This document shows positions 14,790 through 28,107 of a stretch of 64,000 bases of DNA, in pieces. Where the stretch lies: assembly GCA_008360975.2 (NCBI GenBank), contig CM039196.1, positions 9,218,263 through 9,282,262 of the forward strand, given 5' to 3'. The position numbers and the translations under genes were made by a program. Origin of the DNA: Lichenostomus cassidix (Eukaryota > Chordata > Aves > Passeriformes > Meliphagidae). Under the pieces are notes generated by a model. The model was not told the DNA's origin. It saw nothing but the letters and a program-made list of their open reading frames with translations, and ran no database searches. Position 1 is the stretch's first letter. Every line of letters starts with the position of its first letter.

Positions 14790-15300
14790 TACACCCATCC
14801 AAGCCAGGGACAGACAAGTTTTGCCAGGCAGGTTCTTCCCCACCAGCTCATCTTTTGGCACATGGGGACAGCCAGCCCTTCTCCTGTGCCTTTAAAATTT
14901 CCTTCTTGAAGAATGTCCAGCTTTCCTGGACTCCTTTGCCCTTCAGGACTTTCCCCTCAAGGGACTTTGTCAACAGGCTCCTAAACAGGACAAGTCCAAG
15001 GTGTCAGTTCTGCTGACCTCCCTCCTTACTTTCTGGGAATTGAAAACTCCATCATTTTGTGCTTGCTGTGCCAAGGCAGCCTCCAAGCAGCACATTACCT
15101 ACCACCTCTCCTATTCTTTCTGAAGAGTTTCTGCCCATCCACTGCAGCACTCTGGTTGTGCCAGTCCTCCCACCACATTTCTGTGATGGCAACTCTGTCA
15201 CAGTTTTCCTGCTTTGCAGTGGCTTCCAGCTGCCCGGTTTGATGCCCATGCCATGGGTGTTGGTGTAGATGTGCTTCAGCTGAGCTACTGAGCACCTTTT
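14790..15300 (-). mobile_element. CR1 LINE, ORF2 endonuclease region, internally deleted
   Basis: Minus-strand translation over 15100-15290 gives the CR1 endonuclease segment: LEATAKQEN, VAITEMWWED, SAAVDGQKLF and RKNRRGGR, close to the CR1 family pattern LEATVQQEN, VAITETWWDD, SAAMDGYKLF. After about 15100 the sequence jumps, in another frame, to a later part of the same domain (LLGGCLG, then first-letter matches up to cctggactcctttgcccttc on the plus strand). The conserved middle containing GDFNLPD is missing, so a few hundred bases have been deleted relative to the family. Frameshifted and clearly dead. Confidence 0.88.
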
Positions 15301-15935
15301 GGGGGGAAAATGAGCACTAATTCCTACACATGACCAGTCTCAGACTTTTCCGTGGTTACTAACCCATCAGTCATCTTAATGTCTTTGCTGCCACCTGGAT
15401 CAGCCTTAGCTTCCAGAAAAGCTGGTTCAGCCTCCTGCCTAAAAAAACCAAAATTAAAACCCCCTGCTATTTCAGGTTGGTATTTGTCTGACCTAACTTC
15501 TAGACATTTGTTCTTACTTTGCTTTTCTTTGTTAGATTACGTATTTCTTTAAATATTGAGCATTTTTTGCTCCTTCAGGTATTTATACACTAAGCAGGTA
15601 CTTCACAATCTTTTTAGCTCTACAAAACTAATTAACCTTTTAAAACCTTTTTAAATGCTGTAAGTCTCAGTCTGGATTGCTGGATAGCAATGACAGCCAG
15701 ATGCTCTGCAGAACACTGCCTCCAGGACATTTTAGGCATGGCCACAAAGCGTTTACTCTTGACAACCTTTTGTTTCATTTTTTTTAACATATCTTTAACC
15801 TCCTTTATTAACCTCTCACACTTCTGATTCAATTCGATTATTTTCCTTTTTCCATGTGTGGATTGTTGGGGCTTATTTATCTGTTTCTAATTCCTGCTTC
15901 CATTTGATCTCTGAAGAACAGCCAAGGCACTATGC
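15301..15935 (-). other. Possible 5' continuation of the CR1 element
   Basis: This lies directly 5' (minus orientation) of the recognised CR1 endonuclease. A minus-strand open stretch at 15632-15832 is Lys-rich and coiled-coil-like (ERLIKEVKDMLKKMKQ), which could be relic ORF1 or 5' UTR. I cannot confirm it against a consensus; it may be unrelated intron. Confidence 0.3.
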
Positions 15936-16856
15936 AAGCCCCTGTTAGAACCATCCCCCTCTGTAGCATTGCCAGGAGAATCTGTGCTATCAGACTATAC
16001 CTAATACAGGCTTTATAAAAATTAGTGTACTCTGACATGTCTAATGACATCCCCAGTCAGTATCATCAGGGTGCTACTGTATAAACATTTGCACCAGTGG
16101 AATTCCAACAGATATGGGGAAATATTAATGGAAATAAGCTCTCACTGCTCTGTCAGAGTTGCAGTGGGGAAGCTCAGGCTGCTGGAAGCACTGGGGGCTT
16201 TGGCTGGACACGGCTGAAGCCCATTGTCAGCTGCTGTGACACCCCACTGCCGTGTTGCCAGGGAAACAGCAGAGGGAGAGAATGTAAGGATGTTAAACTG
16301 GAGGGGCCTGGCTGTCCTGGAGGAAGTGCAGCACATGTCTGACATTCCATCATGGCATTCTTTAAAATTAGCTGAGTCACAAGCTTTCTCCCCATAACTG
16401 ATAGACTGAAGGATTCTTGCTTCTCATTTTATGCCAAATCGTCCTAAACTATTATGAATAGTTTATTTCTACTGATGGTAAATGGCTGGGATTGTAAAGT
16501 AATTTGTAAAGTAAAATATGGCCAATCAGTAAATAATGAGAAAAAATACACAGAGAAAATGTGGACTGTGTATTTTTAAAGCAAGTTGTTTCAATCAGTT
16601 CAATAATGGAAAGAAAGGACAGAATCAAGCTTAAATATCTAAAAAATAAGTGACAGGAGTTAGAGAGCTGAATTAATTGGAGTAGAGGAGTTATTCATTG
16701 TCTGCTAATTTTGAAGTATAATCAGGGGACACTGTCATTGGTTGACAAGTTAAAAGTTTAACTGAGCGTATTAATAGCTTTCAAAAATGCATTTTGATGC
16801 TCAAAAATCTTTCCCAAGATACAGGCATACGTATTCAGTCTTGGCAGCACACAATC

Positions 16857-16873
16857 AAAAAAAAAAAAAAAAA
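16857..16873. repeat. Poly-A run
   Basis: An uninterrupted run of 17 A. There is no recognisable element to the left, so it is not clearly a retroposon tail. Confidence 0.9.
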
Positions 16874-17241
16874 GAGGCTGAAGGCAGTAAAACTGCAGCA
16901 ACAAGCGCAATTTGCCAAATCTCTGCAAGTGTATAGGATCTGTTTAATGCCCAAGCTTATTTAATATCTTCATTTATGACAGAAAGAGTAACTATAGCCA
17001 CAGATAACACTACATTAAAACATGCCATAAACACAGGCCAGGATTAAGACAACCATATAGCAGAATTAATTTCAGCTGTGTGCCAAGGCACTGAGATTTT
17101 TTCTAAATTCATATAAGTAATTCAATTCAGGGATTTTGCAGAATTGACAAAGAGTAGTCACTAACGATCCTTACAAAGGAAACAAACAATATGAGTTTCA
17201 AGGTGGGATAAGAGATTTGCATCCACATATATTTTCAATGC

Positions 17242-17264
17242 AAAAAAAAAAAAGAAAAAAAAAA
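17242..17264. repeat. A-rich run
   Basis: A12, one G, then A10. Simple low-complexity sequence in GNAZ intron 2. Confidence 0.9.
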
Positions 17265-17999
17265 GAACAAAGAAAGTTGTATCTGAAAAGGCTCTAGTCT
17301 AGATTAAGCGCAGCTTCAAACTGCCCCATGAGAATATTTCTAGGTATGGTCTGGTGGTCAAATATTTGTATTTGCAAAACTTTATAGCTTAAATAAAACT
17401 GACCGCTTCTCCAGCAACCTATAACAAATACCTATATTTTTTTAAGTTGTAAAGTTTCTCTCAGATCCTAGAATGGCTCATTTTACCAGTGCTGTTCAAC
17501 TTAGCCAGAACTTGCTGATAGCATAACCACCAAGTGGTTCTGACAGCATTGCACTGATTAGTAGAAAATGTTATTAGTATTATTGCTCTGTAAGGATATT
17601 AGTATAAAGGCAGTAGACAGAATTAACAGTAAATTTTTAAAAAGAGAACATGATAAGTCCTGTAGCCCCCCAAGAACAAGAATGCTCAGGGATCAGTCCA
17701 TGGGCAATGCTGACCTGACAAGGCAGTCAGTTTGAGCTGCAGCCTAAAACACTGACTTGTAATAATGGAAGAAAGTTCTGAAAAATCCACCACCACCAAA
17801 ACTCACTCTGAAGCTGTATTAACAGCAAGGATCCTCCTTTGTTCCAGCATTTCTGCTTGGTTTTAAGGCTAATTGGACTCCACTATTCTCTCCAGGGTTG
17901 GCATACCACAGAGAGCTGTTACAGCTTATACAGTTACAAAAATAACCCAAAGTAGTTGTTTTGCCAGACCAGGATGGAATTTTCCTTTTTTAAAATTTT

Positions 18000-18013
18000 T
18001 TGTGTGTGTGTGT
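18000..18013. repeat. Short (TG)n microsatellite
   Basis: About 6-7 TG units following a T-rich stretch. Likely too short to be strongly polymorphic. Confidence 0.85.
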
Positions 18014-21000
18014 TGACATATTACTATTCACTGTGATAGTTAAGTAGACAACATACAGAATTATGAGAGGTGATATCAACACTTCTCTATCCATGGGATG
18101 GATACTAAGTTTCTAAACTCAGTCCACATTATTCTTTTTGTGGCATTGGACTTCAGTGGGATATTGACCCCTTACAACACAGTCAAGTGAATTTCCAAGC
18201 TACATCGATATCATCAGTGTTTCTCATATGGCTTTTAAAAGTTGCTCAGTTTATTGTAAAGTTCACATAAGGAGCTACATATTTTCATCACACAGAAGTA
18301 AAACTGATTGCCTGAGCTATGCCACTCTACTTCATATGCTGTAAGTTTTAGAGAATCTAATTAACTTCTGAAGATTAAACCTCTACATGTCCAAGAAACG
18401 TATTTTCCATAAGGCTAGGCCAGGCTTGTTACATATGCCTCTAAAATTATGCGGCATTACCTACTGTTCGAGGGATTCTTCAAGGACAAATTTAGAATTT
18501 ACTTTTAAGTAAATTATTTGCAACACAGTCATCTAGAGAGTTGCACATAAAGATGACAATATGCTGTCGAAGAGCCTTGTATTGCTCTGGTGTATTCCCC
18601 TTCTAACTCCTGTCATTGCCTTGCTATAACCAGTTCTCCAATTTCACTTGTATCTTTTCTATGACAATATGTTTGAGAAGGTGTTCGTGGCTTTCCAATC
18701 CCATTGAGAGAGGCAGAGACATTCAGTTCCTTTCCTTCACAAACTGATTCTTTATCCAATTGATATTATCCAGTGTATATGATCAACTCCTCTGCCTTTC
18801 AGTGTCAGTGGCTTTCTGACTCATTACAATTCTCCCAGTGCTTGACAAGTGCCTTGTGTTCATGTGTACTATGCTGGTGGCTGGTTTAACCCTGCAGTTA
18901 CAGAGCAAGCTTTACTGCCTCTAGATTGATAGGCATTACTGGAATTCAGCTGGGTTTTGTTTGGGGGGCTTTTCCTTTTTGAGTTTGAAGAATGGTAGTG
19001 TTACTAGATTACTGAGATTTTAACTTAAGTTCTGTTTATTAATCTGTCAGTTCCCATATATGTCCTCCTAAGAACTATTCTGAGCCTGAAGTTCATAGGA
19101 TATTAAGGAGCATTCTGCTGCTCCTGATGCTTCGATATTTTATTTACCTCAGTGCTGTAATGCTTGGAATTAATTTAAAAATCACAGTGAAACACCTTAC
19201 CTAGTCTAGGAGCTTTGAATACAGCCGGTCACAGAGACTAAAAACAGAGGGTTACATCATCTCTCAGGCATTTGTCATAGGGGGATTTGAGCCATCGCCT
19301 GCTGTTCCCTAAATATGCCGGGAAATTCAGTCATCTAATTCAGATGTAAGTCTGACAACCAACACTGGATACCAAAGTAGACAAATACATCCCGGTAGGT
19401 CCATTACTTCTGTGCCATGGTTTTCCAAAACAGGTAAAAGTCTTTCAGTTGTTGTCCCCCTGAATTTCTTCTAATTAAGACTACTGCTCTACAGTGACAA
19501 AAATACTTATTTATCTGTAGGTTTAAATATGGGTTTGTCTTAGGGATTAGTCTATTGACATGAAATAGATAAGCCTCACAGCAAAGCTTTGGAGGCTTTT
19601 ACAATCTGATACTGGCATCTTCCTGCAATCATACAATGGCATTAGAATGAGTCTATTTTTTATATTCCATAGTGTGATGCATTATCACATTTATGACTTT
19701 TTTTTTCCAGTTAGAGGAAATAATTTGGTGAACATGCAGACAGAATTATTTGCCTCTAAAGCTACTGTTACTATCTGAAATTACATAGAATGTACAGTTC
19801 AGGGTATGGCAACAAATCCAAAATACGAGAAATTGCTGTCCCATGTGTTCTGTGGAAGAATATCCATATAAGAAGCATACAATTACCATGTACAATGTAA
19901 CCAAAAACAAATCTTCAGACTTGAAAGAATATCTAGTAAAAAATAGATTTCTAAATTGCCAGTTGATCCATCATTTCCTGTTACATATATTTGTGAGTTT
20001 ACTGCTGTTTACATATTTTAGGAGATATATGCTTGGATGCAAGTCTTCAGGCTGGAATTGTGATGCATTACTATATAAAGTTAAACTTTGATAAGGGACT
20101 ATGTATATTACTTTCTTAAGTGAGAAAAGGCTAGAATTTCATTTGCAGTGCTGAAAGATTACACACATGAATGCTGAAGTCATCTAGGCTTTGCTCCCAC
20201 ACAAACTTCACTATGAAACATCTTGAAATGGAAAAGCTTCATAAAAAAATGGAACAGTTTAGGTCAATCTTTTTCTAGGATTCCCAAGTGACTTAGTTTG
20301 TCAGAAGAACGTTTTCTGACATGATGTTTTACCACTGATAATAACAGGTGCTATAAGGGCTATGGATACATGGATCACAATTTCCCCTCTATCCTGACTG
20401 TTACTATTAGAATTGGAGGAAAAGAACTGCATGCCAGAAAGGATTTTTGATACACTGTATTACTGAAAAAGCTGAAGTATCAGGAAAGGCAAATAAGCCC
20501 CTTAAGTATTTGGCCTCAGGAAAAAAGTGAGGAAAAAAAAAATGTTACCAATGTTGTTTACTTGATAAAAAAATTCCTGTTGGAAACAGGATTTCAGTTC
20601 AAAAGTCATACAATTAACATACGACAGAAGGCTTCCCAGTTATTATTAGGTAATTGAGATGTTCCATTATGACCCCAGCAATTAGTGGTAAATGAGGCCT
20701 ACTCCAGCCTGAACTGTTTGCTGCAGCATTTTGGCTTTTTCATTCGCATCTTCCTTTTAACAAGCTACTAAACAATATCCTCAAAAAGCCTAAAATTTAA
20801 TTTTTATATTAATTTGCAGTGGCTGTAAGAAAGGGAATAAAAATTATTTGTTACCTGCAAACAGTTTTTCTCTAACATCCATGTTTATAAAATTACTGAA
20901 CTAGTGTCATTTTTAGACCTGCACAACCTTTACTTGGTATCTCCTGCATCATGCGAATCTCTTGTGACTACTGACCTCAGGAATTCTCAGGCACAAACTT

Positions 21001-22160
21001 AGGTTTAACTCGTTTCATTATGTGCTTTATTATTGCATCTTTGAAGTGTTTCTAAGTCTCAAACCCTGTTGCAGGCTGGGGAAGAAAATCATCCATGAGA
21101 ATGGATAGCAGGCATGAAACACAGACCTGAGTTCACAGAGCTGGGCAGATGGGGACACACACAAAGAAACTGAAAGAATGCTTTTCATGGTGACAGGCAG
21201 CAGCACTAACTTTTAAGAGTACAGATTATTTATCATTCTCTAACACACATTAATTTAAGGAGAAATTTAAATAAAGATGAGACATGTAGATATTAATGGA
21301 TAAGGCCTTCCAAGTGCAGGATGCAACATGTAAGAAGGCAAAAAAATATTACTTGATAATTTAACATTAGCAAAGGCCAGAGATGACATCTTAATATGTT
21401 ATAAAAGATAGAATGGGTAAATCAGCTGCTAAGGACCGTGAAAAATTAGAGAAGTAATGTATTTGTTATAGTAGAGAAGAAATCTGTATGGGATATAAAA
21501 ATTTAAAGCAATCTTCTCAGAGTGCTGGTCAGAAATAATAATCATACAATAAATCAATTGTGATACAAAGGTATTTTACAAACCAATTTTGCAACTGTAT
21601 CAAAAGAAGAGGCAGCTGTTACGTGGTTGAGTCATTCTAACTAGCTAGGGTGCATGGAAAGATAAAGCTATATTTATTCCATTAGGTAGGGGAAAAAACC
21701 TCCTAAGACATTGTAGAAATGAAACCAGACAAAGATCACATTTGCAGATAACCCTAGATAAGCAGGAAAAATATTGTTACAGAGTGACAGAGGAAAGAAC
21801 ACAAGGTGGAGAATAAAAGTGAACTGTAATTATTCATATATCTTTCTCTTTAGTAAACAGCTAAATATCACATCTGTTAAGTGGACGAGTAAAAATATTG
21901 GATTGTTCAGGCCTACAAAGTGTCAGTTCAGGTGCTTTTGTTGCTGGAAGTGATGTTAGCCAGAATAAAACACAGCAGGAGAAAGACAAAAGCCCCTGCA
22001 AAATTCAGCCTTTCCCTTCTGTTATTTGTTTTCAGGCAGGATGATAAATTTAACTTACTTTACCACTTAAAACTACACACAAAGGAAAAGTTGTCCAGGC
22101 AGCTGATAGTTCAAGCATTATTTTTGTTCTCCCTTCTGCACACTGGTGTCACTACAACAA

Positions 22161-22206
22161 TCTCACCCTCAACAGACTTCACGACTCAGCTATAATCAGA
22201 ACCCAC
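22161..22206. repeat. 46-bp repeat, copy A
   Basis: Matches 22796-22841 at 43 of 46 positions in direct orientation. The shared core is acttcacgactcagctataa followed by cagaacccac. The flanks do not match. It may be the conserved piece of an unrecognised element or a small duplication. Confidence 0.85.
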
Positions 22207-22795
22207 AGCGTGCAGAACTTGTTTTCCCCTCATTTTTTGCCATATCTGTCAATCATTACTTTAACGCATCTTCAATAAAGACAGAGTTCATGCATAGCCT
22301 TTCTCCACTTCTGTCAACAGGATCACAGAAGTTCTCATATTCATACAGATAATTTGCTCAACTTTCACAGTTTATAAATCAGCCAGATTCTTACATGCTC
22401 TCTCAAGCAGTAAGTTATGTTTGGCACTACACTAGTTTTATTTAGCAGCTCTCTTCACCATACATACTACACCGCAAACCATTTAACACTCTGCAACTCT
22501 GTTATTTGTAGGGCTTTTCTCATGAGTGGCAGTCTCATTGTTGCAGTTCCAGTAATATACCAATGCAGGTACTAATGTTGGTCCTGTATGGACCAATGTC
22601 CATAAGAATTTTTCAGAGTATATTGATTTTTTTCCCTTTCATGTAGTTTTATTTTTTATTTTTAAATCTGAACAGCAAGTCAGAAAAAGTCTAAAGAACA
22701 GCAAGAAATGAAATAACTTGTAGTCAGGGTCTAGATGTAAAATACTTTTCCTAATATGTCTAAAAATTATGAGAAAGAATTAGTGGCAGTGCTTC

Positions 22796-22841
22796 TCTCA
22801 CCCTCAGCAAACTTCACGACTCAGCTATAACCAGAACCCAC
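22796..22841. repeat. 46-bp repeat, copy B
   Basis: Second copy of the 22161-22206 repeat, 635 bp to the right and about 375 bp from the GNAZ exon 2 donor. Three substitutions separate the copies. Confidence 0.85.
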
Positions 22842-23216
22842 CATCCCTGTACACCAGGATGTCACTACTGCCTACCTGCCTTTTTAAGTGGTGTTTTAAG
22901 TTATAGTTAGCCATGTAAACATTTAGCTCAAAAGCACCAAAAAATAATAAAATGCCTGTCATGTGAAGAGCCCCTCCATTTCCCAAAAGTAACATTAAAT
23001 AACTAACTCTGCCCAGTGGGGAAAACTATCCAAATAAAGGTATCATAGCTTCTGGGTTTTGCTAAGGATTGAGGGTAAGGGAAAGGACATAAAGGACAGG
23101 GAACTCAGGGATTACCACCTTGGGAGGGAAGGAAGGAGCGGGAGATAAAAGGCCAAATGCTGGTGAAAGAGAAAGGAGAAGAAGGAAAGAGAACAAGGAG
23201 CAGAAAGTACACTTAC

Positions 23217-23939
23217 TGTTTGGTTATCTTCATACAGCTTCAAGTCATACCCACTCAGCTCCACACAGAAAATTATTGCTGTAACCCCCTCGAAACAGTG
23301 GATCCACTTTTTGCGTTCAGATCTCTGTCCACCCACATCCACCATTTTGAAAGTCAGCTCTTTGAAGGTGAACTTATTTTCTACAATCCCTGTGGTCATG
23401 TCCCGAGACCGCAGAATATCTTCCACTGTGGGGATGTAGTCCAGAGCTGCGATCCGCTCCAGGTCGTTCAGGTAATACGCAGCATTATCCTCCAGGTGGT
23501 ACTCGTTGGAGCGGCAAAAACACTCCTGCACACCAGGGTCTGCCCACAGCCTCTTCATCACCCCCAGGAGCTCCGGGGTAATCTCACCTTTGCTCTCAGC
23601 TGGGCCTGTCAGGGCAAAAAGCTGCACTGCATCGTATGCTCTGTCAGGATTGTGAAATTCTATCTTAAGGGTGGCCAGAGCCCGGATGATACGTGTGAGA
23701 GAGTCAATTGCATTATAGATAATCAGAGGTTTGTATTCCTTACAGGCCTCCAAGTTAAAGCCACCACTGTGAATGATTTTCATCTGCTTTACAATAGTAC
23801 TCTTCCCAGAATTGCTGGTGCCCAGGAGGAGGAGTTTTATCTCTCTTCGTTGTCGCTGACTTTCAGAGCGCAGGTGGCGGTCAATCCTTCGGGACCGCCG
23901 CGCTGCCTCTTTCTCCTCAGAGCTTTGCCGACATCCCAT
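23217..23939 (-). CDS. GNAZ: GNAZ first coding exon (residues 1-241)
   Basis: Encodes residues 1-241 of G-alpha-z, a membrane-anchored Gi-family subunit that couples receptors to inhibition of adenylyl cyclase, known mainly from neurons and platelets. The start ATG has a strong context (A at -3, G at +4). The N-terminus MGCRQSS gives Gly2 for myristoylation and Cys3 for palmitoylation. Ser16 and Ser27, known PKC sites in Gz, are present. The P-loop is the Gz variant GTSNSGKST (40-48), linked in the family to slow nucleotide exchange and hydrolysis. The switch I RDMTTGI with Arg179 and the switch II DVGGQ with Gln205 are intact. The exon ends NQT|GTAAGT and joins in frame to 3669-4013, for 355 residues, the family's usual length. 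The long plus-strand frame over this exon is only an antisense shadow. Confidence 0.98.
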
Positions 23940-24044
23940 GGTACAGCAGGCAGTTACAGAAGGGAAAGGGTGCAGATTGTCTCACTCTATTGGCGTCTCT
24001 CAAAAAGATCTGTTGTGTCTTTCAGTTCTCGTGCCAGGTACACC
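23940..24044 (-). other. GNAZ: GNAZ 5' UTR portion of exon 2 (predicted)
   Basis: On the minus strand a good acceptor, CCTTTTTTCCGTTCAG, ends at 24045, with no closer AG preceded by a pyrimidine tract. That leaves about 105 nt of leader before the GNAZ ATG. No upstream ATG occurs in it. The splice site is inferred from sequence only. Confidence 0.5.
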
Positions 24045-27021
24045 CTGAACGGAAAAAAGGTCACTATCCAATACCTGATGGTCCCCGATGCCTACAGCCA
24101 CCTAATTGAGCCCCAGCAGGGGTGCAAACACATGTAGATATGCAACCACAGAAATAGTCTCTTCAGTAGATCTCATGGCACTCCCCTTTACAGTGCATAA
24201 ACTGTGGCACATTCCTGTTAGTGACGGGACACTTCCCCTTGCCACAGTTTGTCCAGAACCATCAAATATCCTTTTCTGCTCTGCATAATTATTTTTCTCC
24301 CTTGTGTCCAAAGGTAAGGAGCCACACTTCTGCCTTCTGTGCTCTAGCTGTGTCTTCTGATCGTATTTTCTGGTTGCTGTGGTGATGCTGCGAGATAAAG
24401 CTGAAGCTCTTTTCACTGGTACTTGTTTTGTTTCTCTTCCCCCACTTCAGCTGATCCAGTTCAGCTCTGTAAATCTGTGCTTTCCACCTGCCAAACAATG
24501 GGAAAAGAAATGAATGAGAGACTCTGCTTCCCTGCAGCAAGCCACTCACTTTTCCCTCCTCTTCTAGACTTCTAAGCCCTTTATTATTCCAAATAGGAAA
24601 TACAAATGGAAACGTATGTAAAGAAAAGCAAATATCTGAAATTATAGTAAAAGCATAGGGATAGCTGAAGCTCACAAACTAAGAAAATGTGGTTTCTTAA
24701 CAATAGTAAATCGAATCTCCCTTTCAGCCTTCTGTGTTTTATCTAAACCTACATGAAAACAAACAGTACTGAGCTGTGCCCCAATTTCTCCCTCAGCAAG
24801 AGCTTATGGCAGTGCTTTTCCTGCACAGTCCTGTTCCGAGTGGTTTATCTGAAGCAGAAAATGAAAGACTCACAACTACTTTTCCCAGTCTCTTTATTTA
24901 TATCAATATCTTGTACTCAGACAGATGTTTTCCTGAGTTTTCTTTCATCTTATCTATTTGCACTGAGCATTTAAATAACTAAATTAAGAAGCAAAAGAAG
25001 CTGATTAACCTTTCTTTGTGATTTTGAGAAAGGAAAAGTTACTGATCTTTGTAACAGCTTTTTTCCCCTTGGAGAGTAATACCGTTAAACACAGCACCTG
25101 CATCTTGCTTAATCAATAAAGAGATGCACTCCTACAACAACCTTTGTAAGCTTCTTTCCATAGGTAAGCTTAGTGTTAGTGAGCCTCCTCTCTTCAATTT
25201 TCAATACAGGAAATTCGGAGATACGTTAAAAGTGACTACAAGGTGAATTTTTCATGTATTTTTCAAGAAGCACAGGAAACACCATCCCAAGCAAGGGCAG
25301 AGAGCTTTTCAGTGACTGTTAAAACAATTATTCTTCCCAAATTAGAGTTTAAGCCTACTAGTTGGAACTCTGCAAAAGGCATCAGCAGGAAGCAGTTACT
25401 CTCACAGAGGGAAAACACATTACTAACAGCTGATTGGTGGTCATTTGCCTCTCTTCTAGGAAGAGCTTGCTGCTCCCACTAAGCTCCGAGCACAGCGGGC
25501 AACACAATCACAGATGTCATGGCTTCCTCACTGAGTGCTGCCCCAGCCCACCTTGGCACCTGGTTACTTATGCCTAGAGGGTCCTGAGGGAGTTTATTTG
25601 CAAACTTATGTATACATCACTGAGATCCCCTCAGAGATAACCCTACAAAAATTTTCAGAGTTTACTAAAGAAATTTTTCTACTACATTTTAATAAAACTA
25701 AGTCTCCAAATACTATTTTCAAACTTGTCCTAAAAGCCTTTACAAGTTTTCCTGTTTGAACTTACCAATACTTAAATGTAGATATGACAATAAATTAAAA
25801 TACATATTAAAGAGAATGATTTCACACTACCAGGAGAGAGCCAGAATGTTCCAAGCCAGAACCTCAAGTTTTTGTAAGAAAATGAATATAACTACAACTA
25901 CTTGCAACCTCATGTGCTTAACTTTCTAACTCACCACGACAATCTTATTCTGAGTTATTCTAAACTGTCCAGTCAGTACAGAGAGTCACCTCTCCATAAC
26001 AGTTTGAAGCACTTATCTGTTGTCTTTGCCTGTAAAGGACCACAGTGCTTGAACAGGCTGGCAATTTAAGCATTTTGGTATCTTAAATGTGAAGACATCC
26101 AAATCCTTTGCTCCAAATGCACTGTGCTCTTACCTGGTCAAAAATTCTACAAGAGGGTCTTACTTCAGCTATATTTATCTTATTTCTCTTTGGATGACAG
26201 AAGGACATTAGCACATGAAGAACAGATGATTCAGCAGAAAATTAAAAGAATAGTGTACACATTAATAGAATGGTAATTAGCACAACATTACTTACTTTGA
26301 AGATGTGGAAAGGAAAACCCTCCCAAGTGAGGAGTTACACTTTCTTCAAATAATTCACTTTTTCCAATAGTCCAATAGAAAATGACAAGTTAGAATTGAG
26401 GAAGCTGTTTCTTAATGACTTTCCAGCCACACACACACAGAGAATTAAATTCTGGTATTAGATATCAGGCCAGATTCTTATTTTACTTACATAAAAATCA
26501 GAGTTGCTTCCATTAATCACACTTATTCTGACAAGTTCAGGACATTTCAAATTGGTTTTCCTTTAAATCCTCATAATCAGAGGCCTCATTTTCAAGTCAT
26601 TGATAAAATCTCTTGCTGAATTCTTTATGACATTTTCTACATATCTCTGTGATTACAGGTGAAGAATTTCACAAGCAAAACATATGAGACTCCCTCTCTT
26701 TATTGTAGTTCCATCCTAACCAAAAGAGGTTTGCTAGCAACAAGCGGCAAGAGGGCACATATTCCTTCCAAAAGGCATCAGTACTCAGGATAAATCTGGA
26801 GATTTTATGACCATGTAAGACAAGTAGATCTTTTTTAAACTTCATATTGCCTCAAAGCACTTATGTCAAATGATTTGGTAGAAAGACTCTCTCAAGAATA
26901 ATTTTTTCTTTTCATTCAGCTCATACATTCTTTAGAGTATTTCCTATTGCATATTTCCACAACATATTCCAATGCATCATATTCCACAGTGTCTTACATA
27001 TCAAATATTTTGTTTGCCATT

Positions 27022-27068
27022 CATTAATATAAACATATTAATATAAACATTAACATAAACATATAAAC
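27022..27068. repeat. Degenerate tandem repeat (attaatataaac-like)
   Basis: Three to four imperfect units built on taatataaacat. Simple AT-rich repeat in GNAZ intron 1. Confidence 0.8.
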
Positions 27069-28092
27069 AAAAGGATAAAGTTGCATCTCCTTATTGTAGG
27101 AAAGACTAGGAATATGTAAATATACATTAGTTTTACAGTCTTGAATTTCTTTTTTTTTTGACTTCTAGTCATTCCTATTGCATACATTGCAATGATATTT
27201 GGATATCATTATTTCAAGTAGTAACACAATGAGGTGATTATATTATTGCTTTGTAAAGCAGAGTAGTAAACACTATTTTCAATAGGCACTACAGTAAGAA
27301 AGATTGATTATTTAAGTTTTTCCACATACAGTGAAAAGCATCTCTCATGTTCACAGTCAATACTTTTAAAAATGCAGGAAATTTCACAAACTATTACATG
27401 ACTACAGTTTACTGCCCTGGCTACATACAGATGAACTTCCTCTCACCAGGTTTGCTTTTTCTTGGAATACACTCAGAAAATAAAGCAGTCTAGAATTTGT
27501 TGGGTTTTTTAAATCAGATTTCATATTAAACAAGTAATTGCTCTATGGCTGTAAGTTTCAAATTAGATAAGTCTTTTCAGTTACTCTAGTCGAAAGCTGT
27601 ATTGCTTCCTTTCACCATCCACACTTGTCTAAATTTTTTTTTTTAAATCTTATTATTTGAATGACCAGATTACACTGTATATGTGTGTCTAAAATAACAC
27701 ATATGCCTTCTGACAACGGAAGCTGCTCAAAATATTAAGAAAATATGGGGTTTTTTTAAGTCTGATGCTATAGATGGGCTATTTTGTCATGACTAGAATG
27801 GGTAGCTTTTCCCACAAGATAAGATCAACATGCCTAACTGACCTAACAGAGATCCATTTCCATTATCAAAAGAGTAATGCTACCAATTTCTAGAGCAGGA
27901 AGGATACCTGAAAAAATTCTGTACTGGTTACTCTATGAAAGTGTTGAACCCCATTAACCTGAGCAGCTGTTCAGTACTACCATGTTCTTCTGACCACCCA
28001 TTTGTAGCCAATAAAACCACTCATTATTGTTGGTTTCATATATAGGCTTACTCTTTGCCCTATCCATCCCTTCTGGCTTGTGCAAACTGATC

Positions 28093-28107
28093 TGTGTGTG
28101 TGTGTGT
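28093..28107. repeat. Short (TG)n microsatellite
   Basis: Seven TG units following tc. Low-complexity sequence. Confidence 0.85.

Noticed and set aside
21920..22195. Plus-strand frame with an internal QDDKFNL after ttttcag, considered as a missing RSPH14 exon
   Set aside because: The resemblance to the RSPH14 N-terminal region is a few residues only, and there is no matching donor or continuation.
23157..24137. 326-codon plus-strand open frame
   Set aside because: It is antisense to GNAZ coding exon 2, whose strong conservation and GC content keep the opposite strand open. It has no family similarity of its own.
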